Part shown: piece by piece, positions 37,534 through 48,592 of the stretch
Numbering within the stretch: position 1 is the first letter of the stretch
Layout of the letters: every line of letters begins with the position of its first letter
Assembly: GCA_030062745.1 (NCBI GenBank)
Contig: CP099843.1
Location: 21,302,583 to 21,366,582, forward strand
Length of the DNA stretch: 64,000 nucleotides
Direction of reading: 5' to 3'
Source of the DNA: Capitulum mitella
Lineage: Eukaryota > Arthropoda > Thecostraca > Pollicipedomorpha > Pollicipedidae
Notes under the pieces: generated by a model
The model's database searches: none
What the model saw: only the letters and a program-made list of their open reading frames with translations
Told to the model about the DNA's origin: nothing
Made by a program: the position numbers and the translations under genes

Positions 37534-38340
37534 AGTTTATGCCGGAACTTCCAGAACTAAAATGATCTGTGACCTTTTTCCTGTCTTGGATCCCAGGCGG
37601 CGGACACTTTTGCGAAGGAAATGCAACTTAGTCAAAAACATCGGACTGGGTACGAAACGAAATGTAATGCTGTGTCTTTTCACATGCATGTGTCCACGTG
37701 GTTCAACGACGGAATCAAGTGGCCTTCCCGTGGCAGCATAAGATGCAAGCACTATCAGTTACAAATGATGGTTTATGACGTAAATCCTTGCTGAAAGTCG
37801 CAAAAAGTGAAACACATCATCCACATCTAAAGGCCACGTCATGATCCAGCCTGTTATGTAGCAGAACATCCCTGAAACATTCAGCTGCGTCTCCCAGTCA
37901 TTAAATGTCACATGACTTGATTTACCTCTTGGGTTTTGGGCGGCCGCCTGCATGGCGCAGCCGCCCCTCCCGGGCAGGTCCCGTCTGCCGTAGGTATGCG
38001 TTTGGCTAAAGCAAGCAAATTTTGCTTCCCCGGCTGACGGCCGCTCTAAAGTTAATTTACATGCTGAAGAGAATGCGCCACTGTTGCTTTGTTCCTGACT
38101 GGTCATGCCCATTGGACATTCATAAGGGTCTGTAGCACTGAAAGTGTAGCACGGAAATGCGCTTGGAGTTGAACAGTTCGTTGGGCGCAGTAAGAGATAC
38201 TGATATGGTACCCAAGTACAATAGCAAAAACAGTGCAGCTTGGTTGGGATATATCTCCGAAGCAGTTAATCCTCGCTCGCACATGGGAAAGGGGGTAGAT
38301 GCCACCCCCAGGTGGTTGTTCTTCGACATACGCCATCCTA

Positions 38341-39559
38341 TTAACCCTATTCCCGGCAGGGGGGGGGCGGAATCCGCCCCCCCTCGGGCTTTTTGCTTGC
38401 CAATTCCAGGCTTTTTACCGCAGCTTCACGAAACTTGGTGACTTTTCCTAGCTATTCATTCTACGTGCCGTGACAAAATTGCAAAATTCTATTTTGCTCA
38501 GGGGCGGAGCCAGGCAAAGTTTTTGGGAGGCACCTCAGGCTATTTTTGGCCATGTTGAGGGTAAAAGGAAAATGCCTGCCAAAAGCAGAGTTTTTAAGAT
38601 AGAACTTAAAACTTTATATGGATGTATAGCTAAATAGTTGGGCAAGGTGCACACAAAATTTCGTTTATCTGAAATCACTTTCTAAGGTCAGGTCAAGGTC
38701 AGAGTTCAAAATTTGTTTTTTTGCAATAATTTCGGCGCCGTTTTCTCAAATGCAAAACCCGGAATATATATGACGTAAAAGGGTGCCCTCTACTTGTGTA
38801 CCAAATTTCAGCTTGATATCAGGTCGGGTCACGGAGCTATGACCTAAAATGTCAGTGCGCGTGCCCTATATCGCAATAGCCAAAAAATGATTTTTTTGGA
38901 ATAGAGTGAATTCAAACGACTAAAAACGTTTACAGATAATACTGAATACACACGACATCATTCCAAGTGACCCCAAGGTCACTGGAGGTCATTTAAGGTC
39001 AAAGGTCACAAGTTGATCTGAAGAGCGTGTGACCATGACAGTTCCCCTTTTTCATGTTCCTGGCACCGCCTATGCTAACATTATACAAACATTGTAATGC
39101 GATTTGTACTTCTTTAGCATAACATGACTAGCAGAAGCCAAAAAAGGGTGTTTGCCTCTTTTGTTCATTCAGTTGTTAGAAAACTAGTCCTCCTATTTTT
39201 GAAACCCTGTGAACGCCCATGAATTTTCTCAAAATTTCAGATTTGCATACCCATGGTAAAAGCCCTATTCATAATCTCTCGATTCATGCCAGTTTCATCG
39301 AAATCGGTCCATAAACAACGGAGTTATAACAAGTCCAAAAGTACCCCCCATTCTGACATTTTTGCCCCCCTGTATCTACACATTTCAAAATTTTGAAAAT
39401 TTCTTTTTATAAAAATGTAGTTCACGTGACGGCAAATCGATTGCCGTTTGTTGCGATGAAATCGGATAAGTAGTTCTCGAGATCTCAGGGGGGGCCGAAT
39501 CCGCCCCCCCCCCTGCCGGGAATCGGCCATACCGTCTAGCCCTCCGGGAATAGGGTTAA
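38341..39559 (-). mobile_element. Family-1 TTAA element, copy D (best preserved ends)
   Basis: The element is 1219 bp. TTAACCCTATTCCCGG at the left and CCGGGAATAGGGTTAA at the right are exact inverse complements, both with intact TTAA. It is very close to copy B. The four-site array at 38976-39008 is intact. Taken with the clean ends, this is likely among the most recent insertions here. Confidence 0.95.
38976..39008 (+). promoter_or_regulatory. Array of four perfect AGGTCA half-sites (DR4-DR4-DR1)
   Basis: AGGTCA starts at 38976, 38986, 38996 and 39003, the same layout as in copies A and B. The array lies inside transposon copy D, in the large first visible intron of the receptor gene. Function is inferred from motif identity only. 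Confidence 0.6.
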
Positions 39560-39990
39560 AGACATAAGTTTATTTTTCTCATTGGCTGCTTTTTTGTCTT
39601 TTCTGCAGGTTTTCTGGAAAATCTCAAGTTCCTCTGACGTTTCGTTTGCTAGATATGACCTTGTTGTCGAGGGCATGCTACGACCCCAAACGAAGATATA
39701 CAATAAGATACATAAGTAACCCAACACTAAAAATGCGCGAACAATGCGCCAAGTGCACAGCAGATGCCATATTTGCTAACTGCTTGGCAAGCTGCATCCC
39801 GCATGCGTCGGAAATATGTACTTAGATAATACGAAAGGTCAAGGTCAGGATCATGGTCAAATTAAGCTGCGAATGACATCATATTTTGTGGAAAATCTAA
39901 CATGTTTTCAGGAAGATGATTTTGGTAGATATCTGGAACATGGGTTTTTGAATACATGATCTGATGCTGTCAACCATACAGAAAAAAACA

Positions 39991-40080
39991 CATAAACATA
40001 CACACATATACACACGCGCGCGCGCACGCATGCGCGCACGCACAGACGAACACAAACATTAACACACACGCACACACAAA
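39991..40080. repeat. Alternating purine-pyrimidine (CA/CG)n tract
   Basis: Mixed acacac, cgcgcg and gcgcacgc dinucleotides. Such alternation favours left-handed DNA in vitro. No other feature is seen. Confidence 0.85.
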
Positions 40081-40262
40081 CTTACAAAAAAGGAAGCAAT
40101 ATATTCCTTTCATCCTGGACTTTTTCTGAGCCCTCTCAGAAGCAGCCATTCAGAATTATCTTTCGTACTGCTACATTACCTATGTTGATAATAGTTCATT
40201 ACCTAAAATGACTATTTACTATAATATATTGAATATGGTATATTTAATTTAATATTTCATAT

Positions 40263-40293
<31 letters not shown>

Positions 40294-40542
40294 ATGTAAT
40301 ATATAACTATTCAATATAATAAAATATAACATAATATGATATAATAAGGATTATTAGGTCATGTTAGGTAATGTCCTGACTTTATCCAATGTGCCTGTAA
40401 TGCCAAATTGCAATGTTTTATCATACGCAGAGAACTTTTCGATTCACCTTTGACGTGATGGAGGCTGATCGTTCTGATGCGTAATGACCGATCGGACCAA
40501 TCGGTAATCTTACGCCCACCATAATCAAGCGTGACTTTCGAA

Positions 40543-40575
40543 ACATGTCACGTGCCACGGCGGCACGTGACATGT
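40543..40575. repeat. Perfect 14-bp inverted repeat carrying two CACGTG boxes
   Basis: The arms acatgtcacgtgcc and ggcacgtgacatgt are exact inverse complements around a five-base loop. Each arm contains the E-box CACGTG. This could be a transcription-factor site pair or a relic of a transposon end. Confidence 0.7.
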
Positions 40576-41739
40576 GAATGCGCGGCATGTTGCCTCGACG
40601 CTAGAGATGCTGTCCGTTATCATTTGTCATTTTTTCTGTTGAGAATTTGCAATGAATATCCAATTCGTACTATTCAGGACGAAATGAGGTATTTGACCTC
40701 GGAAGACCTCGGCTGACCTGTTATTATTCTGCTCTGCACATGAATCTGGTTTGATAAATCTTTTCAGGCTGTTTAGATTCACAGGCAGGCATCTATATCT
40801 AACAAACTGCCTTCAAAGTCGCGTCGGAAGCAAATTCTGCTGAAAAGGGCATATGTTGTCCTGGCCTGGAATGCGACCAACTGACCTCAGGCAGTAAAAC
40901 TGCGTTTCATAAAAATAATCAGAAGCTACTCTATCTGATTTAGCACCACAAATGGCTGTGACATTGCTAAACAGGGACTGACGAGCGAGACTTTTTGTAG
41001 GGCCAAAAAAATAGAATCGTTTTGTTTGACATGGCCTAGAAGGTCAGGAATTTATCCTAATAACGTCAAATCTGGCACCGTTAGATGCAGCATGTTCCAA
41101 GCAATCCATTAGGCTACTGTCACGAGGCTGTATCTCAATTAGGAGGCGAATGGCTTTGCCTTGGGGGATGGCAGCCCCCTCCCAGGTGCGTTATAGGATG
41201 GCCAATTAGTAAGTGCGGGCGAGGGTTAAAATGAGACCACTTTTCAATTTCATTTTCCGTGCGAGACTTTCAGCAAACCGAAGAGGTATCACCAAACTAA
41301 GTGAAATGAATTCGATTCAGTCTAGCAAGTACACGAACTGTCTAGACGAGAAATGCGGGCTTCCTCCACAAGCCCATTTACATCAATTATATTATATTAC
41401 ATTCATTGTTCGTTCAATGTCACCGCAGATCGGCAGTTAACGAGCTTTTTGGATGGGCTTTCGATCTCTCTCACAGATGTTATATTACTGGCCTCATGCT
41501 CTTAGTATTACCATGCTTCAGTGTACTTGGGTCGCAAGCAGCCGAACAGATCTGTCCACGTTTCGTCCAACCTAGGACATTATCCACTACACTAAAGCAA
41601 GACCTGTGTGTGTGTTCGGCCAAAAAAACAACAACTGAACGCGGTCCCACGCCAAACTGTGGCGAGCTGAAGGGTGAAATTTGCACGCGACCCAGACCCG
41701 GACCCAAAGGAGTGCAGTGGCACGTGACGACTCGGTACA

Positions 41740-42566
41740 GTGCACCGTGAGCAAGTCAGCGTCGTGGAGAAAAGTCTCCTCGGAGGCTGCCGGGAAGAGG
41801 GCGGCGAGTGCCAGGAGGACCGAAGAAGAACAATGGGGACGGCTCTCCCCGAGTGCGGCACGCATGGCCGCCGCCCGACAGCAAGAGGCGTCGCCACAGG
41901 GGCAGCAGTCGATGTCGCACGATGCCTCCCGCAGTGCCGCCGCCCGGCAGGAGGAGGCGCCGCCGCAGCATCGGCAGCGACTGTCGCAGAAAGCCGCCCG
42001 CATGGTCACCGCCCGGCACGGGGAAGGGAACAACGAGACGCCCAGCGTGCCGCTGGCGCCGAGAGCTATCGCGAGGAGCGCGAGAAGCTGGGCCGGGCGG
42101 CGCCACAAGACGTGGCGCTGCTCGATACCAGACGCACACTTTCAGCGCCGCCTGAGCTGCAGCTGACCCGACTGGCAGTAACACTGGACGTATCACCAAC
42201 AGTGTGTGATGTGCCCAGACGGAGGCGGAGGGTTCGTGACAGGGACGGAGTAGCAGAACAATGCCACCGGCCTCGTAGCAGGAGTCGTCGCGCAGCGGCT
42301 GCCGCAGAATGTCGCCCGCATGGCCGCCGCCCGGCAGGAGGAGAGGAGGAGGGGAGCCCGGCGTGCCGCTGGCGCCGATCGCCGCCGATCGCCGCCGCGA
42401 GGATTGTGTAGAACTGCACCGGGCGGTGCTGCAAAACGTGGTGCTGCACTATGCCATACCCACCTCTGTGGCGCTGCCTGAGCTGCAGATCAGCCGACTG
42501 GCAAGAGTACTGGATATATCACCCGCAGTGGGTGATGCGAACAGACATGCGGAGAGTTCGTTATAG
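41740..42566 (+). other. GC-rich block with 69-bp repeats and a ~318-bp duplication; coding status uncertain
   Basis: Three 69-bp units begin at 41843, 41912 and 41981, and a further partial unit lies at 42299. The stretch 41981-42211 is repeated at about 42299-42540 (offset about 318 bp). A 223-residue plus-strand frame (41740-42411) covers the first copy, and an 85-residue frame (42309-42566) covers the second in a different register. Both contain the pattern PELQ..RLA..LD.SP.V.D. On the minus strand a frame from 42108 starts with a signal-peptide-like stretch (MWRRPAQLLALLAIALGA) followed by cysteine-rich 23-residue repeats. The block matches no family I know. It may be a nested gene, a decayed gene or just a GC-rich repeat. 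Confidence 0.4.
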
Positions 42567-42829
42567 GGGCGGAGCAATATGAGACTAATGCCGGTCATGT
42601 ACAGCACTGTAGACCGTAATGCACCAGGGCGCAGTGGAGCAAGCGCCAAAGCGTTTGTCAAGACTCATGTAAGTGTTAAGTGGTAAAAACCAGAAGAAGA
42701 AAATTCAAATGTGCACGTGCCAAGCGTTTAAAGATCCCACAGCAGGCAGTTCCCGCTAAAAGATTCCAACCATTATTGAAAAATAAACATACACATCATG
42801 GAACAAGACGGACATGTCACGCAAACATC

Positions 42830-42889
42830 ACACACACACACACACATAAACACACACACATGCGCGCGCGTACACGCACACGCACACGC
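42830..42889. repeat. (CA)n/(CG)n tract
   Basis: Alternating purine-pyrimidine repeat of cacaca and gcgcgc words. Low-complexity only. Confidence 0.88.
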
Positions 42890-43095
42890 CCTTTCACCCT
42901 CGCCCGTGCAGCACGCTCTCATAACTTTAGGGTGCCCATTGCGTTCAGTTGTTTATGTTTGGTGAAGATCTTGAATATGCATGACCTCCATTACCGAAAG
43001 CCTTCGTTTGTCATCGGCTGCTTTTGATAGGATTTGGGTGTTTTCAACCGTTTGCCGCCTCGCCAACAGTTCACCATGATGTTGGAGTGAGTGCG

Positions 43096-43645
43096 TTAAT
43101 GAACCGTCGTTCTGCACGTGCATCGTGATACGTCTTCTGAGAGAGTGTTAGTCTGACCAACATATCGACTATTTGGAAGGAGCGCTCCGTCTTCTGTTGC
43201 ACATTTGTAAAAGTAGATAATGTTGGCTTCTTCCAGTGGGCTAGCATCAATCGATGCGTTGTTCTTCATCACCAGAGATGATGTCAGTTTATCTCGGTAG
43301 TAGATGACCAGCTGGAACTGGTCTGATGGCCTTACAATTTTTCCGGACAATATCACGAAGCATCTTCTGTTCGCTCTTGCAGCTGAAGGACATGGCATTT
43401 TTGTCGAAAATCTTGAGGATGTTTTCAGGTTTTTTGTCTGTTTTGGTGGCTTCTAGCCGCATGGAGATGGCTCTCAGGGTCAGTGGTGGAAATTTGGTAT
43501 TGGTTGCTAGAAGGTATTTGTTTAACTCTTTGCAGTTTTTGGTGTACGAGGTACTAAGAAAAGCAGCGTTTGAGAGCGAGGTGGTTGTACGCTTAAACGG
43601 CTTTAGTTTTATATCGTACTGCGCTGTTGCTTTGAATACATGATA
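43096..43645 (-). pseudogene. Second Penelope-like element fragment, C-terminal part with GIY-YIG start
   Basis: Minus-strand frames give QLVIYYRDKLTSSLVMKNNA, then ANIIYFYKCATEDG and LPNSRYVGQTNTLS. This matches the juncture before and into the GIY-YIG endonuclease of Penelope-like retroelements (NVVY..C....LP.S.YVGQT). Two frames must be combined, and sequence is lost after the GIY-YIG start. The upstream part resembles the linker between reverse transcriptase and endonuclease. It lies directly downstream of the larger fragment, separated by a (TA)n tract. Confidence 0.7.
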
Positions 43646-43655
43646 TATACACACA

Positions 43656-43678
43656 CACATATATATATATAATGCGTT

Positions 43679-43719
<41 letters not shown>
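43656..43719. repeat. (TA)n microsatellite
   Basis: Two TA tracts (about 43656-43672 and 43682-43719) lie between the two Penelope-like fragments. Confidence 0.93.
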
Positions 43720-43722
<3 letters not shown>

Positions 43723-44650
43723 CTGACGACTGATCAAGGGCTCTTTCTCCCTAATGATTATCACTTCAAGGACTTGAAGTCGGCATTGGTTTGATGCACT
43801 AGAGATGGTGGTGTTCTTGGTCCTCATGCTCCGCGTCAGGCAGTGATGGTGGGACTGTTCGGTGTGGGTCTGGGGGCCGCCGCTGCGCAGGTCCAAGGTG
43901 AAGCGATGGCTGAGAATGGAAGTCGTATGAACAATCTAGCCGCTATTAGACGGAAGTGCGCAGTCTCCTAACATACAACGGCACTGGTATACGACATTCG
44001 TCTGTTTGAGGTCCTGCAGCCCGGCTCATGTTGTTCTAAATGACCAGTGATGATGTAGTCGGGTTCTGGTAGTAGATGTTGAGTGTCAAGCGATCTGCTG
44101 GGTTTGCTGTGCCGCAGATCCACCCCACGATTCCTTTCAGGTTAAGGTTTTAGCTTCGTCTGCCTTGTATCCGGACGACATGATGTTTCTGTACCATAGC
44201 TTGAAAGTTGTTTCTTTACGTCAACGATCCTGGGCTGGATCAAGGAAAGACAAGATGGCGTTGATTTCCGGGTCGATGTCTGGAACCTAGAAACTGTTGT
44301 TAGCAAGTATCTTTTCACTCTTCTATGTTCTTGATGGCACAGGGCCCGTAATGAATAATGTTTCAACGCTCTGTAGATGTAGGCTCTAATGACGCCAGTT
44401 TTATAGCGCTGTGGGCAGACTTCCGCCGTCGAGACATCTGCCGACGTCTGTGGGCTTTCGATGAACATTGGTGACATAGTGGTGACAAATTAAGATGAAT
44501 AGTAGTGACTATCAATAAATCGTTGGAAACTTCCAGGAAACTGATTTTATCTTGTTCGCAGTCGTCGACAGTGAGCTCGAGTTCAGAGGTTTCCTCCAGC
44601 TTGATCTTCAGCTTCTGAATAGCCTCTTTGTCGGGGGCAAGGATCAAAAC
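43720..44650 (-). pseudogene. Penelope-like retroelement relic: end of reverse transcriptase plus GIY-YIG endonuclease
   Basis: Reading leftward on the minus strand, the first recognisable piece is KIKLEETSELELTVDD followed by ISFLEVSNDL, the thumb region that follows the Penelope RT catalytic core. Next comes YKTGVIRAYIYRALKH with HQE and VKRYLLTT, a hallmark of these elements. Then comes the linker and a GIY-YIG endonuclease: TNVVYQCRCMLGDCALPS, IVHTTSILSHRFTLDL, HTEQSHHHCLTRSM and ending KEPLISRQ. The parts fall in different frames and the endonuclease has an in-frame TAG where tyrosine of the YIG motif is expected, so it is dead. The 5' half of the element (RT core) is not recognisable to the right of 44650. 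Confidence 0.85.
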
Positions 44651-44808
44651 ACAATATTTGCGATGTAAGTATCTGACATGATGTCGCTCAGCCTGCCTTA
44701 GAAAAGGTGGCGTTACGAACGCCGCATGACCCGTCGTTCATGTAGCCATTTTGAATTTTGGAGCATTGCTACAGTCATGGCGGAGATATCTCTGAAAGAT
44801 GAAATGTC

Positions 44809-44811
<3 letters not shown>

Positions 44812-44846
<35 letters not shown>
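44812..44846. repeat. (TA)n microsatellite
   Basis: A TA dinucleotide tract directly adjoining the perfect hairpin that follows. Confidence 0.92.
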
Positions 44847-44848
<2 letters not shown>

Positions 44849-44912
44849 TTTAATCAACAATGTATATATATATATACGTACATACATATATACATTGTTG
44901 ATTAAACACTAT
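44843..44912. repeat. Perfect 26-bp inverted repeat around an AT-rich loop
   Basis: The arms at 44843-44868 and 44887-44912 are exact inverse complements (core gtgtttaatcaacaatg), separated by 18 bases. The strand would form a strong hairpin. It may be a tiny palindromic transposon remnant or a replication product. Confidence 0.88.
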
Positions 44913-45299
44913 TACGGAATTTACGTGTTTTTTTCTCGTAAACTCTCGATATTTCTGATAGTTTGTTTTCCTTGCTCCGAGTGTTCATGAATGATATTGG
45001 TCAACAAAATAATATTAATTACAAAAAAGTGCTTCACATATGTTGTCGACTTTTCATCCTACTTTGGACATTTTCAAGACTGCTAATAACTGATCGCGAA
45101 GAAAAGATTGTTTCTGTAAAAATCGAGCGATATGCCAAAATACACTTTTAAGTACGTCATACAATAAGATGCATAAGTAACCTATCACTAGAAGAAAACA
45201 CAAAGGCTTGCAAGAAGAGTATGGTCATTGTTGCCGTTGCACGGCCTGCTACCCGGCGATAAGTTGGGGGCCGTCGTACAGTAGCAACGTTCCTCGAGA

Positions 45300-45500
45300 G
45301 AGATTGGAATGTAAACCAATAGAAATTATCAACCAATATAATACAGAGGTTTTGACAACGGGCTTTCGTCAGTGGTCACAGAAAATATGCCGAGCAAACA
45401 GATGATCTTTTATGTCCACACTGACGAAGACATGTTGTCAAAACGTCTGTATTATATTGGCTGATAATATCTTTTAGTTTACATTCCCACCTATCTCTGA
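45300..45500. repeat. Imperfect ~80-bp inverted repeat with hammerhead-like motifs in both arms
   Basis: Left arm 45300-45377 and right arm 45419-45500 are inverse complements with mismatches. The best core is ccaatataatacag..gttttgacaac against its inverse at 45434-45460. Each arm, read outward, contains CTGACGAA, a short stem and GTTGTCAAAAC. This resembles the CUGANGA...GAAA order of hammerhead ribozymes, as found in Penelope-like elements, but with AAAAC in place of GAAAC. Confidence 0.6.
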
Positions 45501-45613
45501 ATATGTCACTCAATCACTTATATAAATGCATAGATATAACATTCGCCATAAATAAATCTGATGCCCAATAACCTTCGGACTTTTTACCTTAACATGATTC
45601 TGATCATGAGACA

Positions 45614-46828
45614 TTAACCCTATTCCCGGCAGGTGGACTGAATCCGCCTCCCTCGGGTTTTTGTTTGCAAATTTCGGATTTTTGACGCAGCTTTATTAAA
45701 CTTAGTCTCGTTTCCTATCCATCCTTTTTACGTACTGTAACATAATCCCATCATTCCGTTTTGAGCAGGGGCGTAGCCAGGTAACGTTTTTGTGAGGCAC
45801 CTTAGGCCAGTTTTGACCCTGTTGAAAGTAAGAGGAAAATGGTTGCTAAAAGTAGCGTTTTTAAGATAAAACTTCCGACTTTATACGGGTGTACAGGTAA
45901 GTAGTTGGGCAAGCATACAGATATAATTTTGTTAATCTGAGGTCACTTTGCAAGACCAGGTCAAAGCCAAAAGTCAAAATCTGACTTCATGGTAATAATT
46001 TTGGCGCCATTTTTCCAGATGCCAAATCCGGAATACGTATCACGTAGAAGAGTATCCTCTAATTGTCTTTTAAGCTTCAGGATGATATCAGGTCGGGTCA
46101 CGGAGCTATGACCTAAAATGTGAGTGCGCTTACCTTATATCAACCGTAAAATGGAGTTATAGAAATCAAGTAAATCCAGATGATTAAAAGCGTTTTCGAG
46201 CAATATGAAATAAACTCAAGATCATTCTCCGTGACTCTAAGGTCACTGGAGGCCATGTAAGATCAAAGGTGGTAAGTTGACCTGATGAACATGTGACCAT
46301 GAAAGTTTCCCTTTCTCATGTTTCTGGCACCGCCTATGCTAACATTATAAAAACAACGTAATACAGTTTGTGTTTCTTCAGCATAATATGACTAGTAAAA
46401 GCCAAAAGTGTTTTAAGCTTCTTGGTAAATCTGGTTTTTAGAAAACTAATTCTCCCATTTTTGAAACCATGTGAACGGCTATGAATTTTTCCAAAACTTC
46501 CAATATATGGAGTAATGGTAAGAGTTCCAATCATAAGCTCTCGATTCATGCCAATTTCGTGAAGACCTGTCTGTAAACTGCAGAGTTATAACAAGCCCAA
46601 AAATATTCCCCATTTTCGCATTTTGTGTTCCTGCATCCACCCTTTTTAAGATTTTGAAAACTTATTTTTTTCATAAAAATGCAGTTTACGTCATGGCAAA
46701 TCGATTGCCGTTTGTTGCGATGAAATCGGATGTGTGGTTCTCGAGATCATAGAAGAGGAGGAATCCGCCCCTTCCCCCTGCCGGAAATCGGCTATGCCGT
46801 TTAGCCCTCTGTAGGGTTATAGGGTTAA
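45614..46828 (-). mobile_element. Family-1 TTAA element, copy F (diverged)
   Basis: The left end TTAACCCTATTCCCGG is intact. The right end is altered to GTAGGGTTATAGGGTTAA. The body is collinear with copy D but substituted throughout. The half-site array has decayed (aaggtcactggaggccatg.aagatcaaaggtgg near 46241). Confidence 0.9.
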
Positions 46829-46935
46829 TACGTAAAATAGAAACTGTAAGTCTGTAAAAACTTATTAGCTGCAAGTGCGCTGTTGCTTTCAACACATCAT
46901 GCATTACGAACAATCTATTTCCCAATTTCACCAGA

Positions 46936-46990
46936 TATATACATATATATGTGTATATACATACATATATACATACACACGCACACACAT

Positions 46991-47039
<49 letters not shown>
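46936..47039. repeat. Mixed (TA)n/(CA)n microsatellite
   Basis: About 100 bp of tatata and cacaca words, ending in a pure TA tract. It generates Tyr-Ile and Thr-His open frames that are not genes. Confidence 0.93.
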
Positions 47040-47041
<2 letters not shown>

Positions 47042-48592
47042 GCCAATGTCTCCTTTTCGCGTGCATCATGAATTCTCCTCTCTAAATACCACGTGTTAAA
47101 AAGGCCGACCCTAAAAATATCAACTGCTTTTTGGGGGACTAGATTTTAGTAAATCAGTCTTTACTGGCGCCTAACCAGATGGAAAAATGATAACAGCTTA
47201 CCAGTGAGGCCAAAATGAAGGCTTTGCCATTGATAGCTCCATGGCCATTGATAATGTTCTCTTTTGAAATTCAATTAAACCAGTATGCGATTTAATGAGT
47301 TTCTCCATCGTTGGGTTTCTTCCCGAGTCTCTCACTTCCTCGACTGGGTACGGTACCAGCTCGGACACCGTGTCCGTGACTCGTGAAGGAGCGTTGTCCG
47401 GATCTGGAACTCACCGCTACAGAAATGTTTCCAGAAATGTCTGGTGTCTGCATCAGCGACAGGTTCGAAAACTTCCGTACTTTCTGGGTTTGTTTGAGAT
47501 GTGTAGACGAAAGGGGCATCGCCCCCTGAACTTCAGTAGAGTTTCATCTGATGTGAGACATGGGCCTATGACTGAGTTGTTTCCTCAGGTAACTGTCGAA
47601 CTCGTTGAATGCGTCTCAGACTGATTAGACTGCCACTCAGATTACACTCAGACACTTAGGCCGTCCAAAGTGGCGTGCCGCAGGACTTCAAAGGGCGCCA
47701 TTTCCATGACGGTCCTGAAAATGCCAGTCTCGTCGCGGGACTGAAGAGCTGCTCCATTACTACGTCTTTGTACAGCCCTTTAGCGACACATAATTTTAGA
47801 AACGCATACATTTCACCCAGTGTTTAACTGGCTGTAGCGGGCAGCCCGTTCCGCCTCAGCCCTCAGGCTGGTGTTGGCTTGAAATCTTTCTCGTGCTGGC
47901 TGCATCGTTTTGTTTCCATCACAGACTTCATGCCGAGAGAACAGAACGACTGACGGCAGTCTCTGTCTCTGCTAAGAACGTTTCATAGCCTTCTCTGCCT
48001 TTTTGTTGCGAAGGAATATTCGTAGGGTGAAGACGCCTGGCTAGTGGCTGATGCACCAGATACAGAAACATTAAATGATATGAGAACCATGAAACCATCA
48101 TAACATTTTTCTCCAATGGAACTCATTTAGGCAATAACTTTCAAAACCTGTTACAGATTTTCTGTCCCAACTTACTTGTCCAGTATTCCGCAATGTGAGC
48201 ATCAAACTAGTAATTTATTTATACCACGTGGTCTCCTGTTAAGTTCTAGATAAATGGTGCACGTTTTGTGACGTTTGTTTATGATGCGTCAGGACATTAA
48301 CGGTTGAATGCCTATTTCGTATTGGCAAACGTGGGCAGTCGCAAATTATACGACACATAGTACTATTTCGCTTCTAGTCACGGCAAAATTCAGCAAGTTT
48401 AAGTGAATATTACGCCAGAAACGATGATGTGATCAAGTGACAAAACTCAGTGATCAAGTGACAGGTAGCGAAAGTTTAGTGGTTCCATTGTGCATGGTTT
48501 TGAAATAATCGAAAAAAAAACAAGAGGGAGTACTTCACCCTCTCCCCCAGGCGGCCACGGCTAATATCTCAGTCTCAAAAAGCGATGCCTCA

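Noticed and set aside
41200..41229. GGCGAGGGTTAA as the right end of another TTAA element
   Set aside because: No corresponding TTAACCCTCGCC left end was found in the preceding few kilobases.
46686..47099. Open frames rich in Tyr-Ile and Thr-His
   Set aside because: They are produced by the TA/CA microsatellite.
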